A stretch of 64,000 bases of DNA from Bolinopsis microptera (Eukaryota > Ctenophora > Tentaculata > Lobata > Bolinopsidae). Both the position numbers and the translations under genes were made by a program. This document shows, piece by piece, positions 34,621 to 47,040 of this stretch; the first letter of the stretch is position 1; each line of letters begins with the position of its first letter. Location: NCBI RefSeq assembly GCF_026151205.1, contig NC_087073.1, positions 18,008,837-18,072,836 on the forward strand, in the 5' to 3' direction. The notes beneath the pieces were generated by a model. That model saw nothing but the letters and a program-made list of their open reading frames with translations, was not told the DNA's origin and made no database searches.

Positions 34621-34697
34621 ATTAGTCTACTTTGAGGGGGGGCCGGGGGAGGGGGAGGCCCTCCCCCTCCCCCCGGCCCCCCTCAAAGTAGACTAAT
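34621..34697. repeat. 77-bp GC-rich hairpin
   Basis: Arms of about 38 bp (ATTAGTCTACTTTGAGGGGG then a G/C-rich stretch) meet almost without a loop; the only mismatch is a compensating shift in G-run length. A DNA cruciform or an RNA stem is possible. Confidence 0.9.
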
Positions 34698-35376
34698 AGG
34701 GGAGGGGTTGGGACCTAAAATGGCATAAAATAGCATATATTTTTACTTCGAGTAAATTGACATTTTATGCCATTTATGCCATAGATTTTGGTCATCGAAT
34801 TGCATAATGCATATGTGACACCTAAATGGGACATCCTAGCATGTTTATTTACGCATCCCAGGCTACTCAAAGCTCATATCAACTTACTAGAGGCTCATAA
34901 CAGGCTACAGCTAGAGGCTCATATCTCGCTACTAGAGGTATGATCCGGTAGACTTTAGCCATCGATGCCCATTTGATCAAAAGTTGAGGAATAAATGGTC
35001 GATGGGGTTATTGCGACATTCAAGCAGAACACTGTGTAAAATATATACTTTGATAAGCATAAGATGTGTTGTGTTGATGTTAAATTCTAAAACATTCTTA
35101 AGCTCTGTTTTATTTTTTTGAAAATTCATGGAATATTAATTGGAATATTAGAAGTAAAGTTAATTTCTCTTTGAATACAAATATCTAAAATTCTTATTTG
35201 AAATAATTCTGTACATCATATATATTGGACTTTCATAAATTACTTCTGTTTCAATACAAATATTCTGTACATTCTGATTCTGTATACATATGTAAAAATA
35301 AAATTTGGCAGTTTTTCCTCCATTTTTGGCAGCGTTATTTTAACATAGATTCTAGTCTCGATTCAACGAAAAAAAA
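34698..35376. other. Non-coding interval
   Basis: It holds short inverted blocks around TGGCATAAAAT / ATTTTATGCCA (34715-34785) and loose repeats of AGAGGCTCATA (34890-34935). The right part should contain the 3' UTR and polyadenylation site of the minus-strand gene that ends at 35377. Confidence 0.4.
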
Positions 35377-38300
35377 CTACTGTGATGATCTCTGCATTTC
35401 TTTTAGTCCAGCAACGAAAATTTGCCTGGATTGGTCTAGGAGCTGTTTGTATTTCACCAGATCTTGCTGTCTTTCCGCTGCTATTGCTTCCACGTGAGAT
35501 TTCAAAACCATAACTTCATCCTCAAGAATAGCCAACCTGTAATAAAAATATGCATTTACTTTCATAAACATATTAGTGAACAAATGAAATAATTCCTTGA
35601 CAGTGAATAGAACATCAACCCCTTGAACATACATTGAGCTAACTTCAAAAATTGTACAGTTCGTCATTAATGCTTGTTTATGATTATAAAATTCAACTAA
35701 TTAAACATAAAAAAGAGTATACTGACTGTGAATTAGGGGGCGGGTGAAGCAGTGTGGCGTTCTGGTTACATCCATCACACCGGGGTACTTTCTTACTCTG
35801 AAAATTAGAGATTTTAGTAAAAATAATTGACTCCATTATGATATCTAGCTACCTTTTTATAAGTTCCACCATCTTATTTTCATCACACTGAGGATACTTC
35901 TCTGCTATACGACAAATTGTAACCTTCAAAAGGTGCTAAAAACTTCAAATTATCAATATCACTTTACTTTTAAACTGCCTCCATACCATCTATATTCTAT
36001 AATATAAATTCTGGTCAATCAACAGTTCGGTGGATTATCCTCCTCTTGGTCTTAGTTATTGTAAATTTGTTGAATATCAAGTATGATCTTCCTACCAGAC
36101 ATGTATTTAATTTACCTACTAACTAAAAATACATACCTTGAGATTTCCAACAAGTTTCTCCAAATCGACCACTTGTCTGGCGAACTTCTTGCTCTGTGTC
36201 TGATGAGACATCTTATCCTCTTCCAACCGAGACATCCTGTAATCATAATATGTTATATCATGAATTATATATAAATCATGTGAACTTGGGATACAGGAAA
36301 AATAAAATAAAAACTAATATTTTGAGTCAGGACTTATAGAACTGGTAATTGTATAAGGAGTCGAGTCAATAACATCAACTGATGAATAGCAAGTAAACCT
36401 CTGGTTAAGGACATCAGTCAGCTCGAACAGTCGATCCTTCTCCACTTCAGTAGCTCGGAGAAGGTAAGTGGTGTCAAATCCAGCTTCTTGGGGTTTAGAG
36501 GAACTCACTTCTGGAGCGGACCTCGGCGCTTGCACTTCCAACGGTCTGATGTTCATCTGAAATAGAAGACGTAAGCTGGAATTGTCAATCACGTACGGAA
36601 TAATTCGCATTCATATCTCGCAAAAACTTAAATGCTAACACAATTTAATAACTGTCCATTTAGTACATGGATGACCAAAGTAACGGATCGATTACTGGTG
36701 GAGCAACTTCTCGGTATTATGAAGGGTCCCAATTCACAATGATCAGTTCTCTTTGTCATTATCAATAGTACCTTCGCTATTCACCACTAACATAGCACCA
36801 AGTTACAAAACATTTACATAACAACAACACAACACAGCACAACGATTTCAAATAACCAAGCATTATATCTAAATATCTACAACTTCAGACTGACGTTAAA
36901 CTATGTTAAACTGACCGATATTTCTCGGGATCTCGTGATTTCCTCTTCTAACTGCGCAACACGTCGGTCTTTCTGACCCACATTCAAATGTAACATCTCG
37001 ACCTGATCTGACAATTCTCTTATCTGTTTAGCTTGCTCGTCCGAATCACCGCTCATTCCCCAATCCCCTCCAGCTTGCTCCTGGTCAAAATTCCGTAATC
37101 AGTAATGGTCAATGTTTATGCTATTAAAACTGACGCAATTTCAGATTATAGCTCTCGGTAGAGCTGATAGCTTTCAAGCGATCCAAATTTCGACAATTAT
37201 TATAACGAATAATGGTCACCTTCTCCTCGAGAAGTTGGGTGATAAGATTGTCGTCATTTCTACCCTTTTCGACCAAGGCAGCAACCTGGGCCCTCAAAGT
37301 TTTCATCTCGGAACTGAGAGTAGTATTTCTCGCTTTTACAGCGTCGTAGTTCCTCTTGCTTTGTACTAAATCTTGTGTGACAGTTTCTACCTCTTTCTGA
37401 CAGTCCTGAAAGAAAAACAATTAAAGATTCCATCCGCACGATATTCCAGCATAGCACCGAGTTCCATCCGCACGATATTCCAGCAATTATATAACCAAAT
37501 TTCAACCACACGATAAGAAATTTTAAATATTCCAGTTTAAAGGTTTCCAGTACCTGAAGCTGCTTTTTCCTATTCTTTTCTAAATTTTTGATATCTCTCT
37601 GCCTTTTCTGCTCCATTCTAGACGGAGGCGTCTCGTCGGCTTTCAAATTTGACAATTTGTTCTGAAGAACTGCAATCTGTTCGGAGCGTCCTCTCCAAGA
37701 GTTAGGATTAGCAAGGATAGACTGAACTGTTGTGCCTTCGCCAACTTCTTTTTGTAGAAGCTGAAATGTTAAGACGATTAGAACTACTTGATTCAATTAT
37801 CATTGCTCTGACGACAGAGTGCGCAAACTGAGACATAACGTACTCCTCATTCTTGTAATACTTGTAGATAAATTATAAAACATGGAGACCACGCAATGAA
37901 ATGTATCATGTTATAATAATTACAGGAAGTTCCAATTGAATTTTAAAATTACTCACTTTTAAAAGCAGCTTGTTCTCAGTTTTTGAGGTTTCGACGTGAT
38001 GTGACACCTCTGTAAGTTTATTTGATAACACTGTTACTCTTTCTCGCAGCAGTTTCTCGTTATCTTTCGCTGGGCTACCCTGTTACATTGACCATAATTA
38101 ATTCTCTGACGTCATAAAACGAACTTTAACTTGACAACGGAAATTCCACTACCGGTATAAACAGGTCTAACACAAAGCCGCGCGCGACATGGGAAGACGT
38201 GCGCGTCAAAACACAGCAAAGACAACACGAACGGTATGTCATAAATATTTGCGCGCGCTACAAATCACTTCAAAAGAAGACCGTTCTGTTGTGTACTTGC

Positions 38301-39145
38301 CAGAAACCACGCCGTATAACTATAACACAATAAAACTTACGTCAGACGATTCTTCTTTCCTTGCTTTGACTGCACTTTTCAACTTTCTCTGGACCGACTG
38401 GATATCATACAATGAGAGAAGGATCGTGATATTGAGGTCGTAAGGTTTTCTTATGTTTCTTAAGTTTTTTAATACGGATCAATGTCGTAACAGTAATGAT
38501 CTATAAAATTCGTTGAGATCATAGTTTTAACTATGTCTTTGTATCTCAAAACTAACCTGGTTGTTGAAGTTGTTTAATCTCTCTGAGAGCTTGTTTTTAG
38601 CTGCAGTCTCACTACCAAGTTTACACTGTAGGTCTCGGTTCTTCTTTGATAGTTCCACTATTCTTTGTATAGCTTTATCACTGCCCAGCCCACCGCCTAA
38701 TTGAATTTCATCATCAGATATTTACAACTTTTCTTTTAACAAAGCAGATTAATCGCACAGTAAAGCAACTTTTATCAAATCCACCACTAAAACTCCAAAA
38801 ACCTCGTACGATAACAAAATTCAGCAACTTCAAACCTGTAGTAGCTTGTTTAAGTTCATCGTACTCATTCTTCAACTTAAAAACATCATTTTCCCTAGTC
38901 CGCAACAACAATCTCAATCTCTGATTCTCAGACTCCAGCTCCATGTTCTTATCTCCAACAGTTTCAGCTTCATACTTCAGATAAGCTATCTTCTGCTTTG
39001 TTTCCTCGTCTTCTTCTAACCCGGTGTTAAATGATAGGTCCAAACTATCAGGTGTTTCAGTATGTGAGTAGTGGTCAGGGATTGGCTCTTTTGCACGTCG
39101 CGCCAGCAGACGCGCCATATTATGTTCTGATAAGTCTGCTGCCAT
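35377..39145 (-). CDS. CCDC13: Coiled-coil domain-containing protein 13 (CCDC13) orthologue
   Basis: Eleven exons join with GT-AG borders and an unbroken frame: 38836-39145, 38557-38696, 38341-38397, 37957-38079, 37554-37760, 37220-37405, 36916-37080, 36399-36556, 36137-36236, 35853-35935 and 35377-35536. The product is 562 residues, shorter than the roughly 715 of vertebrates. Diagnostic blocks are VELSKKNRDL, EVGEGTTVQSILANPNSWRG (exon 5), SEMKTLRAQVAALVEKGR (exon 6), LRATEVEKDRLFELTDVLNQ (exon 8) and the C-terminal YKQLLDQSRQIFVAGLKEMQ. Nearly all of it is coiled coil. In vertebrates CCDC13 is a centriolar-satellite protein needed for ciliogenesis and genome stability. Its family role implies the same here but this is not shown by sequence. 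The start codon at 39145 precedes a MAADLSEHNMARLL N terminus. A short intronic duplication lies at about 37427-37485. Confidence 0.9.
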
Positions 39146-39623
39146 CTTTCTTTAGTCTTTACATTTATTGTTGTTCATATCACATCATGCTGAGGAAAGC
39201 TTTATATCATAATGCCAAATACTTATGTTCTCATTAATATTACCAACGTAATTTAACTAATATTTGGCAGATACAGTTTACCATATTGACTGATAACACA
39301 AAAGTATCATTGCTACAACGCTGATAGGCAATTTATCAATTTAGAATAAAACTTCAAATGGTTTAGTAAGCAGAGCCCGAACAAAATTATTTATAAATAT
39401 TAAAATATAAATGTTATATCAATACCTACTGCAAATCTAATATCGAAGCAAAATGACCAGCCAATGGGCCATTAAACAGAATGTCCATAACATTTCCTAT
39501 AGCAAGATTTATAAAGCATTCAATAATTCACACATCAACTGGCGAGTGAAATGATATAATATAAAATTATTAAACAAAAGCATAGTTAAAAGGTTAACAA
39601 GGGGGAATTCAACTAAAAATAGA

Positions 39624-41117
39624 TCAGTTGGAATGCATGGCAGCATGATAGTTGGGAATATCAAACCCTGGATCTTCTTCTTGGCTTGATAAATTCGAGT
39701 TGATAGTATTCGTAAAGACGTCAGTGAGAATATCTTGTTCCATCACACAGGGAGTTGGATTCTGATTTGATAGATCAAATTCACGCGATTGGGATATCGT
39801 ATTTCGATTGGCATAATCGTGTGATTGAGAGATTGTGTTCTGATTGGATACAACGAAGACATGTGACTGATCTCCAGTATTCTGGCTGGATACAGTGTAG
39901 TTATGAGATTGAGGAGCAGTTGTTTGGGTGTCAAGTCCGTAAGTGGGAACGGATGCGAAGTCACGTGTTACCGTTACAGAGTCAAGCTCATCTACATCCA
40001 GATCATCTAAACTCAGAGATGGATAGCTGGATTCTGGCCTGCTATGATTTGAGCTGGATTTCTTTGAGTTGGTTATTTTTATTGGGCCTTTGGGAGCCTC
40101 AAAATTGTTTGAATCAGTGTCTGTGGGAGCCGAAGTTTTGTCCTTATTTTGCTTCTTTACTATTTCATCAGATGACATCAAGTTCGACAATTTCACTGTA
40201 TAATACTTTTCTGATCGTTTTTGTGAGTTTTTCAATTTTGACAGTCGTTTTTTGGACACGTAAAGCTGTTCCTCAAGCGAGTCAAGTTTTGATCGAACAA
40301 AACCTATAGCTGCAGTGTTATCTTTATCAGTTTCACTTTTTAACCTCTCAAACAACCCTTCCTTTTCAAACATGCAACTATTAATAGTGTTCTCAAGTTT
40401 CTGAATCTCAGTGATACGCATCTCTCTATGCTTGTTCGCTAAAGCAAAGTTTGATTTCGAATTGTTTTCAGCATTGATCTCTTCGGGAGCAGATTTTGAG
40501 ATACTGAAACCTTTCCGGAATTTATACTGACCACCCCTGATGTTCGCTTCACGAGCCTTGGTGACAAGATCGCTTCGTCGCGCCAACAGCGTCGGGTCCC
40601 TAATAGCAAGTTCAGCTGCGCACGCATTGATGTACTGCTGATACTTATTTGGTTTATTAACCCTGTAAATAGCTGATAGCTGAGTGATCATGTCATTTGT
40701 TTCCTCCTCAGTTCTGACATCAGTCAAATCTGTAAATATCTCATTTGACGGTAACTTCACCTCACCATAAAAGGGCTTAGTTTTCCTCCGTTTAGGAACA
40801 GTCTCGAACACGTCCTTGTTGACGGAAGTAACAAACTCAGGCTGTCCCTGGTAGACAAGTTTGCTCTTCTCAGGTACAGGGGGCATGTCGTAATCAGGGG
40901 AGATACCCAACACGCTGTGGAGCGCATTGAGTAGCCGTGTCACGTGGAACGGTTTACTGGACATGCCCACGTGTTGCATGAGTTGGAGGAAGTGAGATTG
41001 GGACATGAGGGCCAGCTGTTTGGGGTCATCTGCCCCGTGTTTGATGAACTTGTCTTTGTATTGGGAGAGGTTTGATTCTTTTAGGATTGAAGCAATCGTG
41101 TGATTGTTGTAGTCCAT
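39624..41117 (-). CDS. NAB-family transcriptional corepressor-like protein
   Basis: A single coding exon of 497 residues starting MDYNNHTIAS. A splice acceptor (TCACCAG) lies just upstream, so a 5' UTR intron is likely and an upstream ATG at 41165 is probably intronic. Residues 7-71 form a SAM-like fold that resembles the NCD1 region of NAB1/NAB2 (SQYKDKFIKHGADDPKQL ... MQHVGMSSKPFHVTRL). Residues 155-205 match the second half of NCD1 (INACAAELAIRDPTLLARR). Between them is a basic KRRKTK stretch that could be a nuclear signal. Residues about 220-310 are a strong coiled coil, and 400-465 hold degenerate SQNTxxQSHxY repeats. NAB proteins bind EGR-type zinc-finger activators and repress them. 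I do not recognise NCD2, so repression activity is uncertain. It is 478 bp upstream of CCDC13 on the same strand. Confidence 0.7.
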   Translation of the reverse strand: MDYNNHTIASILKESNLSQYKDKFIKHGADDPKQLALMSQSHFLQLMQHVGMSSKPFHVTRLLNALHSVLGISPDYDMPPVPEKSKLVYQGQPEFVTSVNKDVFETVPKRRKTKPFYGEVKLPSNEIFTDLTDVRTEEETNDMITQLSAIYRVNKPNKYQQYINACAAELAIRDPTLLARRSDLVTKAREANIRGGQYKFRKGFSISKSAPEEINAENNSKSNFALANKHREMRITEIQKLENTINSCMFEKEGLFERLKSETDKDNTAAIGFVRSKLDSLEEQLYVSKKRLSKLKNSQKRSEKYYTVKLSNLMSSDEIVKKQNKDKTSAPTDTDSNNFEAPKGPIKITNSKKSSSNHSRPESSYPSLSLDDLDVDELDSVTVTRDFASVPTYGLDTQTTAPQSHNYTVSSQNTGDQSHVFVVSNQNTISQSHDYANRNTISQSREFDLSNQNPTPCVMEQDILTDVFTNTINSNLSSQEEDPGFDIPNYHAAMHSN

Positions 41118-41648
41118 TTCATCTGGTGAGAAAGATTTTAGATAATCAGAAATCCAAGTTAACAAGTGGTACGATAAATTATAGTGTAATTTGGAAAGAA
41201 TGGGGTATTAGATGCTTAGGTAGACAAATTATAACGAATTGTATAATTTTATGCATCAAATCAAATGAAACAACGGTATCTTGAATTCATCAATCATTTG
41301 AAACGTAAATTAATGGGAAAAAATTAATTTTCAAAAATGACTACAAAGTACAAACAATGCAATGGTTACTTTCAACTACTACCTCTTTAATAAAGGCTCT
41401 GTTTAAAATCCCTTAATAAACTTTGATTAAGTATAATCAAATGACAATTACACTAGATCAAGTGCAAACTGAAGATAAAACTCTTGATGATGTTCATGCA
41501 ATCGGTCAGGCCGCACGCAATATACATTTTAGCAACACTGGCATGCCGGTATGGGTCCACACAACTGTTATGAAAACAATATAATCGTGCTAAGACTGTC
41601 TCATTGGTACTTGGTAGGGGGTCAGGTAACACGTGATAACCACGTGTT

Positions 41649-44142
41649 TCATTGTACCATTTCTTTCAGTAAGTTTCCAGCTATCACCAGACGCTGAATC
41701 TCGCTCGTTCCTTCGTAGATCTCGGTAATACGTGCGTCACGGTAATGACGCTCAGCAGGCATATCGCTCACATAACCCATACCTCCTAACACTTGGATTG
41801 CCTGCGGAGTAACAGTTATAGTATTGGTGGATCAGCAAATGTATCTTATATTTATCTTAACAGAACGTTTAGTGATCAAACTTATAAGTGGGTACAAATG
41901 TTCCTCATTGTTTAATGTCTATTCTCCAACTTATCATGTGGTGAAAATATTCAAACCTGATGAGCGCAGTAAGTCGCAGCTTCTGATGCGACTAGTTTAG
42001 CCATGGCAGCTTCCTTAGTGAAATTGTGTCCGTCATCCTTCAGTTTGGCGGCGTGCCAGTTTATCAGTCTGGCACTCCAAATTTTACACTCCATATCAGC
42101 TAGTTTGTTCTGTAAATTAACAGTGTAAGTGAGCAGGTAAACAACTTTAAAGTTGCACAACAAGAGCAGTGTTTCACCAGGATACTCGTCAGAAAGTGAA
42201 ATAGAACAACTTTAAAACCAGTTGCAGTATGTAAAACTGTCAAGTGTCAACTTATCTATTACCTGTATGGTGGAGAGTGAAGCGATGGGTTTGCCGAAAG
42301 CTTGTCTCTGTTGCGAGTAAGCGACAGCACATTCCAAAGATGCTTGTGCAATTCCCAGTGCTTGTCCAGCCACTCCAATACGACCAGCGTCCAACGTTCT
42401 CTGGGAGTTTTATTTGGTTCACGTTTTTTTTAATTTAAGTTTTTAACGCAGTTTATGATTTCAAATACCGATGTAAAATAACATAGCATACAGTCTCATC
42501 ATCTATAAAAACACTCACCATAGCAATTTTGAATCCGTCTCCAGCCTTTCCGAGAAGATTAGCTTCATCTATCATGCAGTTATCAAAGTTGATGACACAA
42601 GTCGAGGAGCCTCTGATTCCGAGCTTGTCTTCTTTTTTACCAAGAGACACACCTTGGGCTGGCTTCGGTACAACAAACGCTGATATACCTGGGGAAGTGT
42701 GTTAAGTTAAATATTTAAATCCTGATAGATAAAAGCACTATAGTTGGACCAATTCTTGTTAAAAAAATTTTTAGATTGATTATTAATAATACTGGATCTA
42801 ATTATCATCAGATAAGCACAGGCTTCTGGACGCTTTCTGCCAAGATACGAGGAAAATAACCTTTATGTTTGAGGGATTTGTCTGTGGTAGCGAATACTAC
42901 AGCAGCCTCAGACTCGTAGCCGTTTGTGATCCAGGCTTTACTTCCGTTCAGCTCGTACTGTCCATTGTCTCTGAGTGTTGCGTTAGTGCTGGCAGCTCCA
43001 GCGTCACTTCCGTTACCTAGGCAACATGTTGTTACTTTTCCTAGTAAGTTAACTATCCTAGTTAGTATCTTAACAGAGATCACAGTGACTCGCCATGGAT
43101 TAGTCATACCAAATCTTCAGATGTGTGTTAATATAATTAGTCCATGAAATGTAAATCAATTGTAAATTAATAATTAACTGATCATTTTTTACCTGGTTCA
43201 CTGAGACAGAAGCAGCCGACATGATCCCCATCAAGGAAGGGAGTTACCCACTTCTCTTTTTGTGCATCGTTACCGTTAGTTAGAAGAGGACCCAGGTACA
43301 GAGACTGTAAGTAAGAGACTATTATAGTCGGTATTTTAGCCAGTTTAGCCAGTATTATAGCCAGTACTACTGCATACGAGAGTAAATAGCAGCTAAGATT
43401 AATAAGAAAATTTATCCTGGATTCACGCCTTTATACAGTTTTATGTACAATTATGAGTTACTCTATATAAATATAATATAATATAAATATAATATAATAT
43501 TTATATTTATTTATAAAAGCTTTATTGCTTGTGAATATTTGTTAAGTCATTATAGAGTGGGCACAATGTGCCCGGCACATCACCACATCGCGCAATATAA
43601 CACAACTAACGCAATAACCTGATTACTTACATTGTTGACAGAGAGGATGACTCCAGCTGTAGCGCAACCACGTGATATCTCCTCCATAGCCACCGCGTAC
43701 GCGAGGTACCCCATACCAGCCCCACCCAGCTCTTCAGGGGCAACCATCCCCATCAGTCCTAGCTCTCCCATCATCTTTACCTGGAGATGAAGAAAGAATG
43801 AGTTAGTTACCACTAAGGACTTACTTGTACTAGATTATGTAATATGTTCGTTGTTTTGTTTGAGTTGCGTTGTAAAATAAAAATTAATATACGTAAATGT
43901 TATCCCTCAATCCGATGAACTCCCCAAACAATATCCTCCTACAATCCTACATTCCTACATACCTGATCAGTAGGGTATTTGTGTTCCTTGTCAATCTGTC
44001 CAGCTATCGGTTTCAGCTCATTTTCAGCAAAGTCCCAGCAGGTAGTACGAAGTAGCTCGATATCCTCCGGGAGAAGAGTGGTTGAGATGTGTCGTGCAGC
44101 TGCGCAGCGCTGTAGCACCGGTCGTACCAGTTTTCCTAACAT
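41649..44142 (-). CDS. ACADS: Short-chain specific acyl-CoA dehydrogenase, mitochondrial
   Basis: Eight exons join in frame to 403 residues: 43963-44142, 43631-43780, 43193-43304, 42861-43016, 42519-42688, 42263-42400, 41957-42109 and 41649-41801. The N terminus ([20 protein letters not shown]) is an Arg-rich mitochondrial presequence. The family order is complete: [47 protein letters not shown] (FAD/substrate region), [49 protein letters not shown] and [20 protein letters not shown]. The catalytic base is the Glu of [12 protein letters not shown] (residue 383). The enzyme is a flavoprotein that oxidises butyryl-CoA-sized acyl-CoAs in the first step of beta-oxidation and passes electrons to ETF. 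Length agrees with the vertebrate protein (about 412). Intron sizes are about 120-430 bases. An AT-only stretch (about 43462-43516) lies in intron 2. Confidence 0.95.
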
Positions 44143-45152
44143 CCTATAATAGTGAACCGTGGACTTGAGTATCTCAACCGTCAGAATATAAGAGTATAAG
44201 GTGAAATGTTTTTATACTACGTTGATGGACTCATCTTGATATGTGAAGACAGTGAAAATAGGTCAAATTGTAAAATGTGTCAACATTATTAAAACATTAT
44301 CCATTGCAAGTCCACCTCTTATCGCTAGGACACATTGCTTACTTGCACGTTCAGTTCCAACTCCTATTATGTTCGAATTCTAATTGTTAAAGATCGAAAT
44401 GAAAACAAAACATTTGGATAGTAGCACAAACCAAAACAATGCACAAATAAAATAATAAACACAATATTAAAACCTGTTAAATCGTAAATTGAATTATAAA
44501 TTCCTATAGCAGTGAATGTTCTCGTCAGCTTATTGAAATTTTTGTCGGACTGACATTGTCAAAAATAGCCAACAATAAAGTAAATAAAAGTAAAGTAAAT
44601 TGAAAGAAAATAAGTAGAGCTGTATGAACTATACTATTTTAAAGGTAATTTGCAATCGACTAAAATATAGCTATTTAAAGATATCGATCATAAAAATCTT
44701 TCAACAATCAACAAATAAACAGCAGATAAAATAAACAAAAAATTAACAAACATAAAAATATATAATCATCTCGTTAGATCCTTGTCTTGGAGCATTAGAC
44801 TTAAACAAATTTCCGTATTTTTTCTTCTTAAAGTAGAAAGATGAGACATTGATGACCAGCATCCTCATTTCTCTGACATATATATAGAAATTAAAAGATT
44901 TTTACAGACAATAATGATTGATATCTTATCTTCAGCTCATTACAACTAACATTTTTACAGACTTATATTGTCAAAAATGCCCAAAAAAGGGCAAAAACTT
45001 TGTAAATATCAAAATAGCAAAAATAGATATATATTGTAAAGGCATAAGTATTTAAGTACGTCGGATTGTGCAATCTATCGGCGTTCAATTTCAACTGCAA
45101 TATTGCAATAATTCAATTCAATTCAATTATAAAATTTAATTTATTTAATTAA
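44143..45152. other. Intergenic, AT-rich
   Basis: Spacer between ACADS and the zinc-finger gene, both on the minus strand. It should contain the ACADS promoter and the zinc-finger 3' UTR. I see no repeat family or coding signal. Confidence 0.45.
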
Positions 45153-47040
45153 TTAATTTTTACCTAATTCACTGCACAATTGTTCCGAAATGTGTATTTG
45201 AGCGTGCATTTTGAGAAGAAACTCAAAGTCCGAAGAATAATCGCACTTGCCACACTGCCACAGCTTCTCATTTGACCTCGCGACAGAAGAAGATGCAGAT
45301 TTACCTAGCTGTGTTTGCAGGTGAGTTATGAGGTGTTCGTTAAATTTGTCAATAAAATAGGTTGTATAATCGCACTTAGGACACTTGTGAGTCTTCTCGG
45401 AATGTTCACCCATGTGGAGATCAAATAGTTTAGTGGTACTCGCTGTAAACTGGCAAACTGAGCAGGTATAAAGTGCAGCTTCTTGGTCGTGGCATTTTAC
45501 ATGAGCGTTCAAGGACTTTCTGTTAGCAAACGCCAGGTCACACTTTTTACATTTCCACTTCATGGTAGGCTTGTTGAATTCTTCTTCAGGATGGGATTTA
45601 TTAAAGTGGTCTTGTAAATGTTCAGCAACAAAAGATCTGAAGTCACACTCGGTACATTTGAGGGAACGAGCGTCAGGATGTCCGTTTATGTGAGCATCTA
45701 GTTGTACAGCACTGTGTGTGGAGTAATCACAGAAGTGACAGGTGTTCTGCTTCTCACTACCGTGACATTGTTCGTGAAAGATAAGAGTTTTTAGGCTACC
45801 GGTTGCAAAGTGACATTTGCTGCATTTCCAGGGTTTTTCTTGGGCGTGTTTGTCGTTGATGTGTTGTCTGAGACTTAGTTTCTTTCGTGTTGTAAAATCG
45901 CACAATTCACAGTCATAAAAGTTCTTTTTGTGCTTACGAGATGACTTTTTTGGGACCTTCAAATCATCGCAGACCTCTTCTGGTAGCACTTCTTCAAACT
46001 TTAAATTGTCCTCACCCTCTTGTGGTAACACTTCCTTAACCTTGTCAATACCTTCTTCTTGATCATGAAATTTGGCGTGAGCCTCTAGAGTTCTTTTACA
46101 AGTAAACGCAAGAGGACATCTATCACATTTCCAGGGATTATCAGCAGTACTGCTGTCTGCATGAGCTACTCCCAAGTGGTGGTACAAATTCTTTTCGATA
46201 CAAGAAATAAAATCACACTCGGGACATCCGTAGGTTGGCTGGTCTCCGGGATGTCCCTTGATGTGGGCATCCAGTTGAATGAGACTGATGGTGGAGTAAT
46301 CACAGAACTCACACAGATACAGATGATGAGAAGTGTGGCACTTGTTGTGCTTGTCTAGGCTGCTTCTTTTGGTAGTTGTGAAGTGGCATTTGTTGCACTT
46401 CCAGGGCTTTTCCTTGGCGTGTTTGGTATTGCAGTGATGTCTAAGTTTCAGCTTTAAATGAGTTCTAAAAGTACATAAAATGTTCAAATCACACTTGATG
46501 ATATTCTTATGGGTCTTTTTGCGCTTACGTGAAGATTCCCCTCCTTGAGAAGTACTTTTTCTTTTTAATGACGCTCGAGTTCGCAATGCTATCCAAGAAA
46601 TATGTTTGTGAGTAGCCATAACCAGCTCAATAGTGTTTTTATCATCAGGCTCAACCTTTACTGATTGCCCAGCAACTGGGGCTACAGAAGGATTTAATGA
46701 TGAGTCCAGTGAGTCCACTACAGGAGGATGGAATACAGTGTAACCAGCTTGCTTTTCCTCTGTTTTCATAACAAGGTTCCCATTCTGAGGGTTTACAGAG
46801 TAACCAGGATCAGGATCCTCAGATTTAACAGGACACTCCACATGTCTCATAACCTTGTCTAGCGGGATCAGGGTTAGTTTCCTGTGAGTTACAGGAACAT
46901 TCTAGCAACTCTGTCTTCACATGGTAAGATAGATCAACACACTCAGTCTTAATATCACACTCAATCTTAATATCTGGAGCAACACTAGGAGCTTTCTTGG
47001 AGTTATCATCATCGTGAGTGTTTCCTGAGTCATCGATCAT
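45153..47040 (-). CDS. C2H2 zinc-finger protein with duplicated five-finger module
   Basis: The main frame (45153-46850, 565 residues) carries twelve C2H2 fingers plus a degenerate first one, without the TGEKP linkers of KRAB-type proteins. Fingers 1-5 (from IIKCDLNILCTFRTH) and 6-10 (from YDCELCDFTTRKKLS) align one to one, including KPWKC(N/S)KCHFAT-type and CDYST ... QLDAHI(K/N)GHP fingers: an internal duplication. In the first copy the leading finger has lost normal Cys spacing. A second frame (46825-47040) begins MIDDSGNTHDDDNSKK and overlaps it. Both frames carry psi-KxE sumoylation motifs (IKIE, IKTE, VKTE, then VKSE, MKTE, VKVE), so both probably encode one protein. They could be joined by a small intron (for example a GTTATG donor near 46843) or by a frameshift. 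A basic KRKSTSQGGESSRKRKKTHK segment may be the nuclear signal. DNA target unknown. Confidence 0.75.

Noticed and set aside
35717-35800. Extra CCDC13 exon between the last two exons
   Set aside because: An acceptor and open frame exist but no good donor follows, and the eleven-exon model already keeps frame.
39755-40309. Plus-strand frame of 184 codons
   Set aside because: Antisense shadow of the NAB-like coding exon.
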